Shown piece by piece: positions 57,378 through 64,000 of a stretch of DNA of 64,000 bases. A program made the translations under genes and the position numbers. How positions within the stretch are numbered: position 1 is the first letter of the stretch; the number at the start of each line of letters is the position of its first letter. The DNA lies in contig NZ_LYCK01000012.1 in NCBI RefSeq assembly GCF_001679045.1, positions 186,001-250,000 on the forward strand, read 5' to 3'. This DNA is from Haemophilus haemolyticus (GTDB lineage: Bacteria; Pseudomonadota; Gammaproteobacteria; Enterobacterales; Pasteurellaceae). Under the pieces are notes generated by a model. That model had not been told where the DNA came from. It did no database searches and saw only the letters and a list, made by a program, of their open reading frames with translations.

Positions 57378-59046
57378 ACCCCAATCCCCCTAAGTTCTTC
57401 TTAATCTCCGCTTCCAATTCCGCACTTTTCGCAAATTGTTCCTTTAAAAGCGCGGTCAGATTTTGCATTTTTTCTGCAAATGGTACGCCGTCGTCTTCTA
57501 GTTCTGCAGTGCCGACGTAGCGCCCCGGTGTGAGGACGAAGTCGTTGTCTTTAATTTCTTCTAAAGTGGCAGATTTGCAGAAAGCGGCTTGGTCTTCATA
57601 GCCGTCTGATTTTTGCCAAGCGTGGAGGGTATTGGCGATTTTGGCGATGTCGTCAGCGGTGAAATCACGCAATACGCGGTCTTTCATATAGCCGATTTGG
57701 CGCGCATCGATAAACAATACTTCGCCTTTGCGCTTTTTGTTGCGGTTTAAAAACCAAATACAGGCGGGGATTTGGGTGTTGGTGAAGAGCTGGCCGGGCA
57801 GGGCGACCATACATTCCACCAAGTCGGCATTGATGATGGCTTTGCGGATTTCACCTTCGTTGTTGGTCTGGCTGCTCATGGAACCGTTGGCAAGCAATAA
57901 TGCCATTTTGCCGTTGGGCGAGAGGTGGTAAATCATGTGTTGCAGCCAAGCGAAGTTGGCGTTGCCTTTAGGCGGCGTGCCGTATGCCCAACGTGGGTCG
58001 TCGACTAGGGATTCGCTCCACCAATCGCTGATATTGAATGGCGGGTTTGCCATAATGAAATCCATCTTTTTGTCGATGTGTTGCGGCTGCGTGAAGCTGT
58101 CGGCGTTGTGTTTGCCGAAGTCGTAATCAATGCCGCGGATGGCCATGTTCATGGCGGCGAGTTTCCAGGTAGTGGGGTTGAATTCTTGCCCGTAGATGGA
58201 AACGTTGTTGATATTGCCTTGATGGGCGGTGATAAAGCGTTCGGTTTGCACGAAAAAGCCGCCGCTGCCCATAGCCGGGTCATATACGCGGCCGGAGTAT
58301 GGCTCGAGCATTTCGACAATCAGGGAAACAATGGATTTTGGCGTGAAATATTGTCCGCCGCGTTTGCCTTCGGCTTGGGCAAAGCGACCGAGGAAGTATT
58401 CGTAAACGTGGCCGAGAATGTCTTTTGCGCCTAAATGTACGGGCTCGCCGTTGTAAGTCGGACGGGTAAAGTGGGTATCGGAGAAGAGGATAATCAGCCC
58501 GCGCAGGGTGTCTTCGTTTACCGCATAGCCGCTGATGCGTTGGAGGACGCCTTTGAGTTTTTCGTTGTCTTTTTCAATAGCATCGAAGGCGTCATCAATG
58601 AGTTTTGCTACGCCGGAAAATTTCCCTCCCCAGGGTAGCTCTGCGCCGATGTTTAAGATGGAAACGGCTTTAATCTCATCCCAACGGGCTTGCTGCGGCA
58701 CCCAGAACACATTGTCGGCGGTGTAGTAGTCGCGATTTTCCAGTTCGGCGGTTAAGGTTTCTTGATATTCTTCTTCGGTGTCGTAAAAAGTGCGGTCAAG
58801 ATAGAGCGCGTTTTCAGGATCGGTGAGTTCAGCCTGAATTTTGGCTTGTTGGTGGGTAAAACTATCGGAAATGTATTTTAAGAAGATAAGACCAAGAACG
58901 ATATGTTTATAGTTTGCGGCATCAAGTTGTTGGCGGAGTTTATCAGCAGACACCCAAAATTTTTCATCTAATTCATTTAAAAATGCTTGTTGTAATGCAT
59001 GATTTTCATCGACAATCTTGGTCGTCTCGTCTCGTCTCGCTTGCAT
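57370..59046 (-). CDS. hsdM: Type I restriction enzyme, HsdM methyltransferase subunit
   Basis: 558-residue adenine methyltransferase. SAM motif I lies in GRVYDPAMGSGGFFV near residue 260, following GGQYFTPKSIVSLIVEML. The catalytic NPPF is FIMANPPFN near 335. The N-terminus after MQARRDETTK matches the normal HsdM start (ALQQAFLNELDEKFWVSADKLR). The codons just after the ATG lie in a pentanucleotide repeat tract (59022-59039), which is in frame here, so this copy should be on. Much of the gene is distinctly G+C-rich relative to the chromosome around it, a sign of transfer. Confidence 0.93.
   Translation of the reverse strand: MQARRDETTKIVDENHALQQAFLNELDEKFWVSADKLRQQLDAANYKHIVLGLIFLKYISDSFTHQQAKIQAELTDPENALYLDRTFYDTEEEYQETLTAELENRDYYTADNVFWVPQQARWDEIKAVSILNIGAELPWGGKFSGVAKLIDDAFDAIEKDNEKLKGVLQRISGYAVNEDTLRGLIILFSDTHFTRPTYNGEPVHLGAKDILGHVYEYFLGRFAQAEGKRGGQYFTPKSIVSLIVEMLEPYSGRVYDPAMGSGGFFVQTERFITAHQGNINNVSIYGQEFNPTTWKLAAMNMAIRGIDYDFGKHNADSFTQPQHIDKKMDFIMANPPFNISDWWSESLVDDPRWAYGTPPKGNANFAWLQHMIYHLSPNGKMALLLANGSMSSQTNNEGEIRKAIINADLVECMVALPGQLFTNTQIPACIWFLNRNKKRKGEVLFIDARQIGYMKDRVLRDFTADDIAKIANTLHAWQKSDGYEDQAAFCKSATLEEIKDNDFVLTPGRYVGTAELEDDGVPFAEKMQNLTALLKEQFAKSAELEAEIKKNLGGLGYE
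59022..59039 (-). repeat. Pentanucleotide tract at the 5' end of hsdM
   Basis: Eighteen bases with period 5 (CGAGA read on the gene strand, 3.6 units, or three GACGA units), starting five bases after the hsdM ATG. Gain or loss of a unit would shift frame near codon 3. Confidence 0.85.
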
Positions 59047-59055
59047 AAATTATGC
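59043..59055. promoter_or_regulatory. Palindrome over the hsdM start codon
   Basis: GCATAA-A-TTATGC is a perfect 13-base palindrome that includes the hsdM start codon (59044-59046). It could be an operator or an mRNA hairpin masking the start. Confidence 0.4.
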
Positions 59056-59081
59056 CCTCTGTAAAGTGATTTTTATCGGAA

Positions 59082-59097
59082 GTTTGAATATTCAAAC
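59082..59097. promoter_or_regulatory. 16-bp perfect palindrome upstream of hsdM
   Basis: GTTTGAATATTCAAAC, a perfect 16-bp palindrome, lies 36 bases before the hsdM start in the hsdM/rbfA divergent region. It is a candidate operator. The binding protein is unknown. Confidence 0.5.
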
Positions 59098-59210
59098 AAA
59101 TTACTAGGTGTCATTCTATCGAAAAACAGTATCAGGTTGAAAGGGATTTTTGCGTGCTAAATCCAATGATTTCCAGTAGAATGGGGCGATTTTATAAATA
59201 AGGAATAACT

Positions 59211-59597
59211 ATGGCAAGAGAATTTAAACGTAGCGATCGCGTCGCTCAAGAAATACAAAAAGAAATAGCAGTCATTTTACAACGCGAAGTGAAAGATCCC
59301 CGTATTGGCATGGTGACGGTTTCTGATGTAGAAGTATCGAGTGATTTATCTTACGCAAAAATCTTCGTGACTTTTTTATTCGATCACGATGAAACAGCAA
59401 TTGAGCAAGGCATGAAAGGCTTAGAAAAAGCATCGCCTTATATTCGTTCGTTACTAGGCAAAGCAATGCGTTTACGTATCGTGCCAGAGATTCGCTTTAT
59501 TTACGATCAATCCTTGGTGGAAGGGATGCGTATGTCAAATCTTGTGACCAATGTTGTGCGTGAAGATGAGAAAAAACACGTTGAGGAAAGCAACTAA
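59211..59597 (+). CDS. rbfA: Ribosome-binding factor A
   Basis: 128-residue KH-fold 30S maturation factor. It starts [43 protein letters not shown]. The stop overlaps the truB start by one base (TAATG). In many bacteria rbfA-truB follow infB directly. Here the hsd island lies between infB and rbfA, so it is probably an insertion into the ancestral operon. Confidence 0.96.
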   Translation: MAREFKRSDRVAQEIQKEIAVILQREVKDPRIGMVTVSDVEVSSDLSYAKIFVTFLFDHDETAIEQGMKGLEKASPYIRSLLGKAMRLRIVPEIRFIYDQSLVEGMRMSNLVTNVVREDEKKHVEESN

Positions 59598-60517
59598 TGT
59601 CTAGACCTCGTAAACGCTGGCGTGATGTTGATGGTGTGTTTTTGTTGGATAAACCACAAGGCATGTCATCAAATGATATCATGCAAAAGGTAAAGCGTTT
59701 ATTTCAAGCGAACAAAGCGGGGCATACTGGCGCGCTCGATCCGTTGGCTACGGGGATGTTGCCGATTTGCTTGGGCGAAGCAACTAAGTTTTCACAATTT
59801 TTGCTTGATGCCGATAAGCGTTATCTTGTTACGGCAAAATTAGGCGAACGTACCGATACTTCCGATGCGAAAGGGCAAGTCATGGAAACTCGTGAAGTTC
59901 ATGTTGAAACTCAGCAAATTTTGACCGCACTTGAACAATTTCGTGGTGATATTTTGCAAGTGCCGACAATGTTTTCTGCACTAAAACATAACGGTAAACC
60001 GCTTTATGAATATGCTCGACAAGGTATTACGGTTGAGCGTGAGGCACGCCCAATTACGATTTTTGAACTCAATTTTATTGAATATAACGCGCCTTATTTA
60101 ACCTTAGAAGTGCATTGTTCAAAAGGCACTTATATTCGCACCTTAGTAGATGATTTAGGTGAAGTGCTAGGTTGTGGCGCGCATGTGACAATGTTACGCC
60201 GTACAGCCGTGGCGGATTACCCCGTAGCAGAAATGATGCCAATCGATGAGTTACAACTACTTGCTGAAAGTTTTCCGTTAAGTGAATTAGATCGTCTATT
60301 ACTGCCAACTGATACCGCTGTAAGTAAATTGCCCGCTTTACGTTTGGATGCAGAGCAGAGTAAAGCCATTGGTTTTGGTCAGCGAGTAAAATTTGCTAAC
60401 GAACAGCAATTAAGCGGTCAAGTGCGGTTATTTTCAGCGGAGAATTTATTCTTAGGCGTAGCCTTAATCGATGGAAATATTATTCGCCCACAACGCTTAA
60501 TTACGCAATCCGCATAA
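59597..60517 (+). CDS. truB: tRNA pseudouridine-55 synthase
   Basis: 306-residue enzyme making the T-loop pseudouridine. The catalytic Asp lies in [24 protein letters not shown] near residue 48. A PUA-like RNA-binding end closes the protein ([21 protein letters not shown]). Coupled to rbfA. Confidence 0.96.
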   Translation: MSRPRKRWRDVDGVFLLDKPQGMSSNDIMQKVKRLFQANKAGHTGALDPLATGMLPICLGEATKFSQFLLDADKRYLVTAKLGERTDTSDAKGQVMETREVHVETQQILTALEQFRGDILQVPTMFSALKHNGKPLYEYARQGITVEREARPITIFELNFIEYNAPYLTLEVHCSKGTYIRTLVDDLGEVLGCGAHVTMLRRTAVADYPVAEMMPIDELQLLAESFPLSELDRLLLPTDTAVSKLPALRLDAEQSKAIGFGQRVKFANEQQLSGQVRLFSAENLFLGVALIDGNIIRPQRLITQSA

Positions 60518-60606
60518 CTTCATTGTCTTTTCTATAAAATTCTAGTAATCTCATCTGTAATTAATTTTTTACAAAATATGTAAACTAAATTTTGCAGGTG
60601 AGTTTT

Positions 60607-61731
60607 ATGGAAACCCTTAAGGATTTACGTTCTGAAATTGATTCGCTTGATCGCGAACTTATCCAACTTTTTGCTAAACGTCTTGAGTTGGTTTCTCAAG
60701 TCGGTAAAGTTAAACATCAACATGGATTACCTATTTATGCGCCAGAGCGTGAAATAGCAATGCTCCAAGCGCGTCGTTTAGAGGCTGAAAAAGCAGGCAT
60801 TTCAGCCGATTTGATTGAAGATGTTCTACGCCGTTTTATGCGTGAATCCTATGCTAATGAAAACCAATTTGGTTTTAAAACCATCAATCCTGATATTCAC
60901 AAAATTGTTATCGTGGGTGGCTATGGTAAATTAGGTGGTTTATTTGCTCGTTATTTACGTGCATCTGGCTATCCAATTTCTATTTTAGATCGTGAAGATT
61001 GGGCGATAGCTGAAAGTATTTTAACGAATGCAGATGTCGTGATCGTTTCCGTTCCCATCAATATTACTTTGGAAACGATTGATCGACTAAAACCTTATTT
61101 AACAGAAAATATGTTGCTTGCAGATTTAACCTCTGTTAAGCGCGAACCACTAGCGAAAATGCTTGAAATCCATTCTGGTGCGGTGTTAGGTTTACATCCG
61201 ATGTTTGGGCCAGATATTGCAAGTATGGCAAAACAAGTGGTTGTGCGTTGTGATGGACGTTTTCCTGAACGTTACGAATGGTTACTTGAGCAAATTCAAA
61301 TTTGGGGCGCAAAGATTTATCAAATAGATGCCACAGAACACGATCACAATATGACTTATATACAAGCCTTGCGCCATTTTTCAACTTTCGCGAATGGTTT
61401 ACACCTTTCCAAACAGCCCGTTAATCTTGCTAATTTATTGGCGCTTTCTTCTCCTATTTATCGCTTAGAACTTGCGATGATAGGTCGTTTATTTGCGCAA
61501 GATGCAGAGCTTTACGCCGATATTATTATGGATAAGCCAGAAAATTTAGCGGTAATCGAAACGCTAAAAAAAACTTACGAAGAAGCTTTAACTTTCTTTG
61601 AAAATAATGATCGTCAAGGTTTTATTGATGCTTTCCATAAGGTGCGTGACTGGTTTGGCGATTATTCAGAACAATTCTTAAGAGAAAGCCGTCAGCTATT
61701 GCAGCAGGCAAATGATTTGAAGCAAGGGTAG
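60607..61731 (+). CDS. tyrA: Bifunctional chorismate mutase / prephenate dehydrogenase
   Basis: 374 residues. Residues 1-90 are an AroQ-type chorismate mutase ([38 protein letters not shown]). The rest is a NAD-dependent prephenate dehydrogenase with the Rossmann motif [16 protein letters not shown] near 104. It makes 4-hydroxyphenylpyruvate for tyrosine. ATG 60607 follows AGGTGAG. A TTG five codons upstream is the alternative. No tyrosine-type leader peptide or TyrR box was recognised. Confidence 0.95.
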   Translation: METLKDLRSEIDSLDRELIQLFAKRLELVSQVGKVKHQHGLPIYAPEREIAMLQARRLEAEKAGISADLIEDVLRRFMRESYANENQFGFKTINPDIHKIVIVGGYGKLGGLFARYLRASGYPISILDREDWAIAESILTNADVVIVSVPINITLETIDRLKPYLTENMLLADLTSVKREPLAKMLEIHSGAVLGLHPMFGPDIASMAKQVVVRCDGRFPERYEWLLEQIQIWGAKIYQIDATEHDHNMTYIQALRHFSTFANGLHLSKQPVNLANLLALSSPIYRLELAMIGRLFAQDAELYADIIMDKPENLAVIETLKKTYEEALTFFENNDRQGFIDAFHKVRDWFGDYSEQFLRESRQLLQQANDLKQG

Positions 61732-61736
61732 TAAAA

Positions 61737-61765
61737 TGCGGTGAAATTTCACCGCAGTTTTTTAC
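61737..61765. terminator. Terminator between tyrA and queF
   Basis: A 20-base perfect palindrome TGCGGTGAAA/TTTCACCGCA (61737-61756) resembles paired uptake cores. A T-run follows that overlaps the queF stop. Convergent genes. Confidence 0.75.
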
Positions 61766-62601
61766 TGTCTCGCCAATCTTAAATTTTCAGGTAAATTCTC
61801 AAAATTAGAGCGGAATGGATTAATGTCTAAGCCGCCGCGTCGGGTATAGCGCGCGTAAACAGTGAGTTTTTCTGGTTTAGCGTAGTGGATTAAATCGCAG
61901 AAAATGCGCTCGACACATTGCTCGTGGAATTCATTGTGTTGACGGAAAGATACAACGTAACGCAATAATTTTTCGTGATCGATTTTTTTACCAACATAAT
62001 GAATATGCAAGGTGCCCCAGTCTGGCTGATTGGTAATGAGGCAGTTGGATTTTAGCAAATGGCTGACTAATTTTTCTTCGACAATTTCATCAGATACGCA
62101 ATCTTTCAGCCAATCAGCGTTAAATTCGTAGCTGGTAATTTCAATATCTTGTTCATCAATGCAATCGCCTTGTAAATGATCAATTTTTTGAGAATCATAA
62201 ACTGCCACTGGATTTAACCGCACTTTTACATCGCCTTGCGCACATTCGTTTAAATCGCGTTGCATAGTTTTTTGAATGGCATTGAAGTCGGCAAATTTGC
62301 TTTGGTTGAAGCTATTTAAATAAAGTTTAAAACTTTTTGACTCAATCAAATTTTGGCTTTGATAATCCAGATAAATGTCTGCGATAGCCACTTGTGGTAA
62401 GCCTTTTTCGTTGAGCCAAGAGATTTCATAAGCCGTCCAAATATCGGCGCCGATAGTAAATGGTTGGTTTTGAGTAATGCCCAATCCATCACGATTTAAC
62501 GCGCGTGGCACAGGCTGTAATAAAGTGCGGTCATATTGAGAGGCGTATTCTGTTTTTTGACCGAGTTTTAAGGATTTTAAGCTGTTGTCTTGGTAATTCA
62601 T
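61762..62601 (-). CDS. queF: NADPH-dependent 7-cyano-7-deazaguanine reductase QueF
   Basis: 279-residue long-form QueF reducing preQ0 to preQ1 for queuosine. The catalytic Cys lies in [17 protein letters not shown] near residue 185. The N-terminal half contains the tunnelling-fold NADPH site. ATG 62601 with GGAG is chosen. A longer frame of 14 codons upstream is possible but lacks support. Confidence 0.94.
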   Translation of the reverse strand: MNYQDNSLKSLKLGQKTEYASQYDRTLLQPVPRALNRDGLGITQNQPFTIGADIWTAYEISWLNEKGLPQVAIADIYLDYQSQNLIESKSFKLYLNSFNQSKFADFNAIQKTMQRDLNECAQGDVKVRLNPVAVYDSQKIDHLQGDCIDEQDIEITSYEFNADWLKDCVSDEIVEEKLVSHLLKSNCLITNQPDWGTLHIHYVGKKIDHEKLLRYVVSFRQHNEFHEQCVERIFCDLIHYAKPEKLTVYARYTRRGGLDINPFRSNFENLPENLRLARQ

Positions 62602-62655
62602 CTTTTCTCCGATTAGGTGTTCGAATTTTGCAAATTTCGACACTTTATAAATTAA

Positions 62656-63441
62656 TTACAAAAAATTCCACGATAGATTCGAAACTAATCGACAGGTATC
62701 GCATTTAAAATGAAAGGTATCAAAAATCGCGTCTTTTAACGCCCAGTTTGCCCCACAAGAAGGGCAGCAACGAGATTTTTCAGATTCTAAAAATTGCCCA
62801 CCTACACGATATAAATAATAGTAAGTCGGTATGCTCGTTTCTTTTTCTATTTCTTGGGACAAATAGCGCCCATGTTTTGAAAGTGTGCTTTGGTACTCAG
62901 AAATTTCTGCCAAAGATTGTTGTTCTAATACCGCACCATTCATTTGTAGTTGATCGCAGGCTTGCCAATTTTCTTGCCATTTAATCAGATCTTGGCTTAA
63001 GTGTGGTTGATTTTTCAACTGTTTATACAAGGGGATTGGGGCGAGATTTTCTCCGCTGTGAATCGGCGAGCAACTTTGTAAATGGGTTGTGTAAAGCACT
63101 TGCCAAGCTGGCGATGCATTTTCTGCCGTTTGATCTGAATTGAAATCATCGCCCACAACTTGAAAACCATCAAAAATTACGCCGCACTTTTCGGCTTCTT
63201 GTAATGCCCGATTCACTTCTGCGTTATTATTTTGAGGAAATAGACTGTCTTGCTCAGGGCAAATGACACGCATAGCAAAGCCTTGTGCGCCATCTTCTTC
63301 CGCTAAATATAAAGGAATTTCACGTCCGATAATTTGCCCGTTATACCGCCATTGATCGATCACGGCATTAAGTAAACGGCTTTGCGATTCAATGTTATTT
63401 TCAAGGGCAGTCAGGCGAAAATAGGTTTCGATTAAATACAT
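62656..63441 (-). CDS. Zn-ribbon protein, DUF2310 type
   Basis: 261 residues. The C-terminus has a zinc ribbon, CCPSCGANW...CDTCRLVSNLSW (about 227-256), and the N-terminal two thirds have no familiar motif. This fits the DUF2310 family, annotated as possible nucleic-acid-binding Zn-ribbon proteins. The start codon overlaps the sufE stop by 10 bases, placing it in an operon csd-sufE-this gene. Confidence 0.75.
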   Translation of the reverse strand: MYLIETYFRLTALENNIESQSRLLNAVIDQWRYNGQIIGREIPLYLAEEDGAQGFAMRVICPEQDSLFPQNNNAEVNRALQEAEKCGVIFDGFQVVGDDFNSDQTAENASPAWQVLYTTHLQSCSPIHSGENLAPIPLYKQLKNQPHLSQDLIKWQENWQACDQLQMNGAVLEQQSLAEISEYQSTLSKHGRYLSQEIEKETSIPTYYYLYRVGGQFLESEKSRCCPSCGANWALKDAIFDTFHFKCDTCRLVSNLSWNFL

Positions 63442-63812
63442 AAAATTTTTAATTGCTGTCCGATTTGGTTTAAGCCGTTTAAACGCGTTTCACTTAAACG
63501 TTGTGAAATGCCGAGTTCGCTAAAAAATGCAGTAATATCAAATGTATTCAATTCATCCGCTGTTTTACCATTGATTTTATTGAATAAAATCCAAAGCAAG
63601 CCATTCATAATTCTGGCTTCGCTAAACCCGTTGAATTGAAAAGTGCGGTCATTTTTAGGAATAATTTGAAACCACATTTGTGCTTCGCAGCCAGTAATAG
63701 GTTGCATTTGAGCGAGTTCATCATCGCTTGGGCGAGGTAAATTTTTGCCAGCTTGAATAATCAGGCGATAGCGTTCTTCCCAATTTTTAGCTTGTTTTAA
63801 TTGTTCTATCAT
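63432..63812 (-). CDS. sufE: SufE/CsdE family sulfur acceptor
   Basis: 126-residue sulfur-transfer protein. The acceptor cysteine is C42 in QPITGCEAQMWFQ, and the SRIMNGLLWI-like EARIMNGLLWILFN and terminal LSETRLNGLNQI blocks are normal. It receives persulfide from the cysteine desulfurase encoded just upstream, whose stop overlaps its ATG. SufE and CsdE cannot be separated on sequence alone. Confidence 0.92.
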   Translation of the reverse strand: MIEQLKQAKNWEERYRLIIQAGKNLPRPSDDELAQMQPITGCEAQMWFQIIPKNDRTFQFNGFSEARIMNGLLWILFNKINGKTADELNTFDITAFFSELGISQRLSETRLNGLNQIGQQLKILCI

Positions 63813-64000
63813 TGTAATAAATCCAATGCCTTATCTAAAGTTGTAAAAAATGCCTCTACATCTTCCTGCGTATTATAAGGAGCAAAAGAAAGACGCAATG
63901 TGGTGCGTTCGCCTAAGCGTGATAAATAAGGCTGGGCACAATGTTCTCCCACTCGGAGCGCAATATTTTGTTCGCTCAAAAGTGTAGAAAGATCGGAACA
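63809..64000 (-). CDS. Cysteine desulfurase, C-terminal end (partial)
   Basis: The last 63 codons of a SufS/CsdA-type PLP cysteine desulfurase. The active cysteine region reads IALRVGEHCAQPYLSRLG, and it ends with LSFAPYNTQEDVEAFFTTLDKAL. Its stop overlaps the sufE ATG by 3 bases, matching their functional pairing. The rest of the gene lies beyond base 64000. Confidence 0.9.
   Translation of the reverse strand, partial: CSDLSTLLSEQNIALRVGEHCAQPYLSRLGERTTLRLSFAPYNTQEDVEAFFTTLDKALDLLQ

Noticed and set aside
53051..58726. Several plus-strand open frames over hsdR and hsdM
   Set aside because: They are antisense shadows, favoured by the higher G+C of these genes.
52037..59046. Prophage or integrative element around the hsd genes
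   Set aside because: No integrase, transposase, tRNA attachment site or phage gene is present. The locus looks like a simple cassette exchanged by homologous recombination.

Overview
This is an AT-rich chromosomal window from a Pasteurellaceae bacterium, most likely Haemophilus influenzae (a non-Rd strain) or a very close relative such as H. haemolyticus. The evidence is the high density of the Haemophilus DNA uptake core AAGTGCGGT / ACCGCACTT, often as inverted pairs acting as terminators, together with protein sequences and gene order that fit that group. The organism assignment rests on recognition and not on a database search. No CRISPR array, rRNA operon, prophage or complete insertion sequence was seen.

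Region 1 (1-11.3 kb): the tail of a type III restriction subunit, a selenocysteine formate dehydrogenase (in-frame UGA at 987-989 with a SECIS-like hairpin), an orphan hypA, gltS, parC-parE, lpxL (htrB) and hldE.

Region 2 (11.4-18.1 kb): a molybdate/tungstate locus. A modABCD-type operon is followed by molABC (a metal-chelate-type importer) and a substrate-binding-like protein without a signal peptide. Each of the two transcription units is preceded by a dyad resembling the ModE operator. The formate dehydrogenase is a molybdenum-dependent enzyme that this uptake could serve.

Region 3 (18.2-31.9 kb): rpsO, an SbmA/YddA-type ABC exporter and a Fur-box-preceded TonB receptor, dacB, greA with a terminator in its leader, yhbY, rlmE-ftsH, folP-glmM, sixA, a lipoprotein made almost entirely of exact 11-residue repeats, and ycgL.

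Region 4 (32-52 kb): housekeeping genes. These are bioD, metF, rplM-rpsI, sspAB, dxs-ispA-xseB, thiI, yqcC-truC-yoaH, cspD, matP, a Lon-like protease, fabA (with a FadR-like site), a DUF1439-type protein, a kinase-like protein with a tiny lipoprotein, tRNA-fMet, and rimP-nusA-infB.

Region 5 (52-59 kb) is the accessory island: a type I restriction-modification locus, hsdM-hsdS-(unknown 213-aa gene)-hsdR. Its hsdM begins with a pentanucleotide repeat tract that could switch the system by slippage. Its hsdS and hsdR carry perfect 12-base neisserial DNA uptake sequences, pointing to passage through Neisseriaceae. An inverted-repeat element lies between hsdR and the unknown gene, and palindromes lie at the hsdM start. 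I regard this as the most interesting part of the window.

Region 6 (59.2-64 kb): rbfA-truB, tyrA, queF, a Zn-ribbon protein, sufE and the end of a cysteine desulfurase gene.
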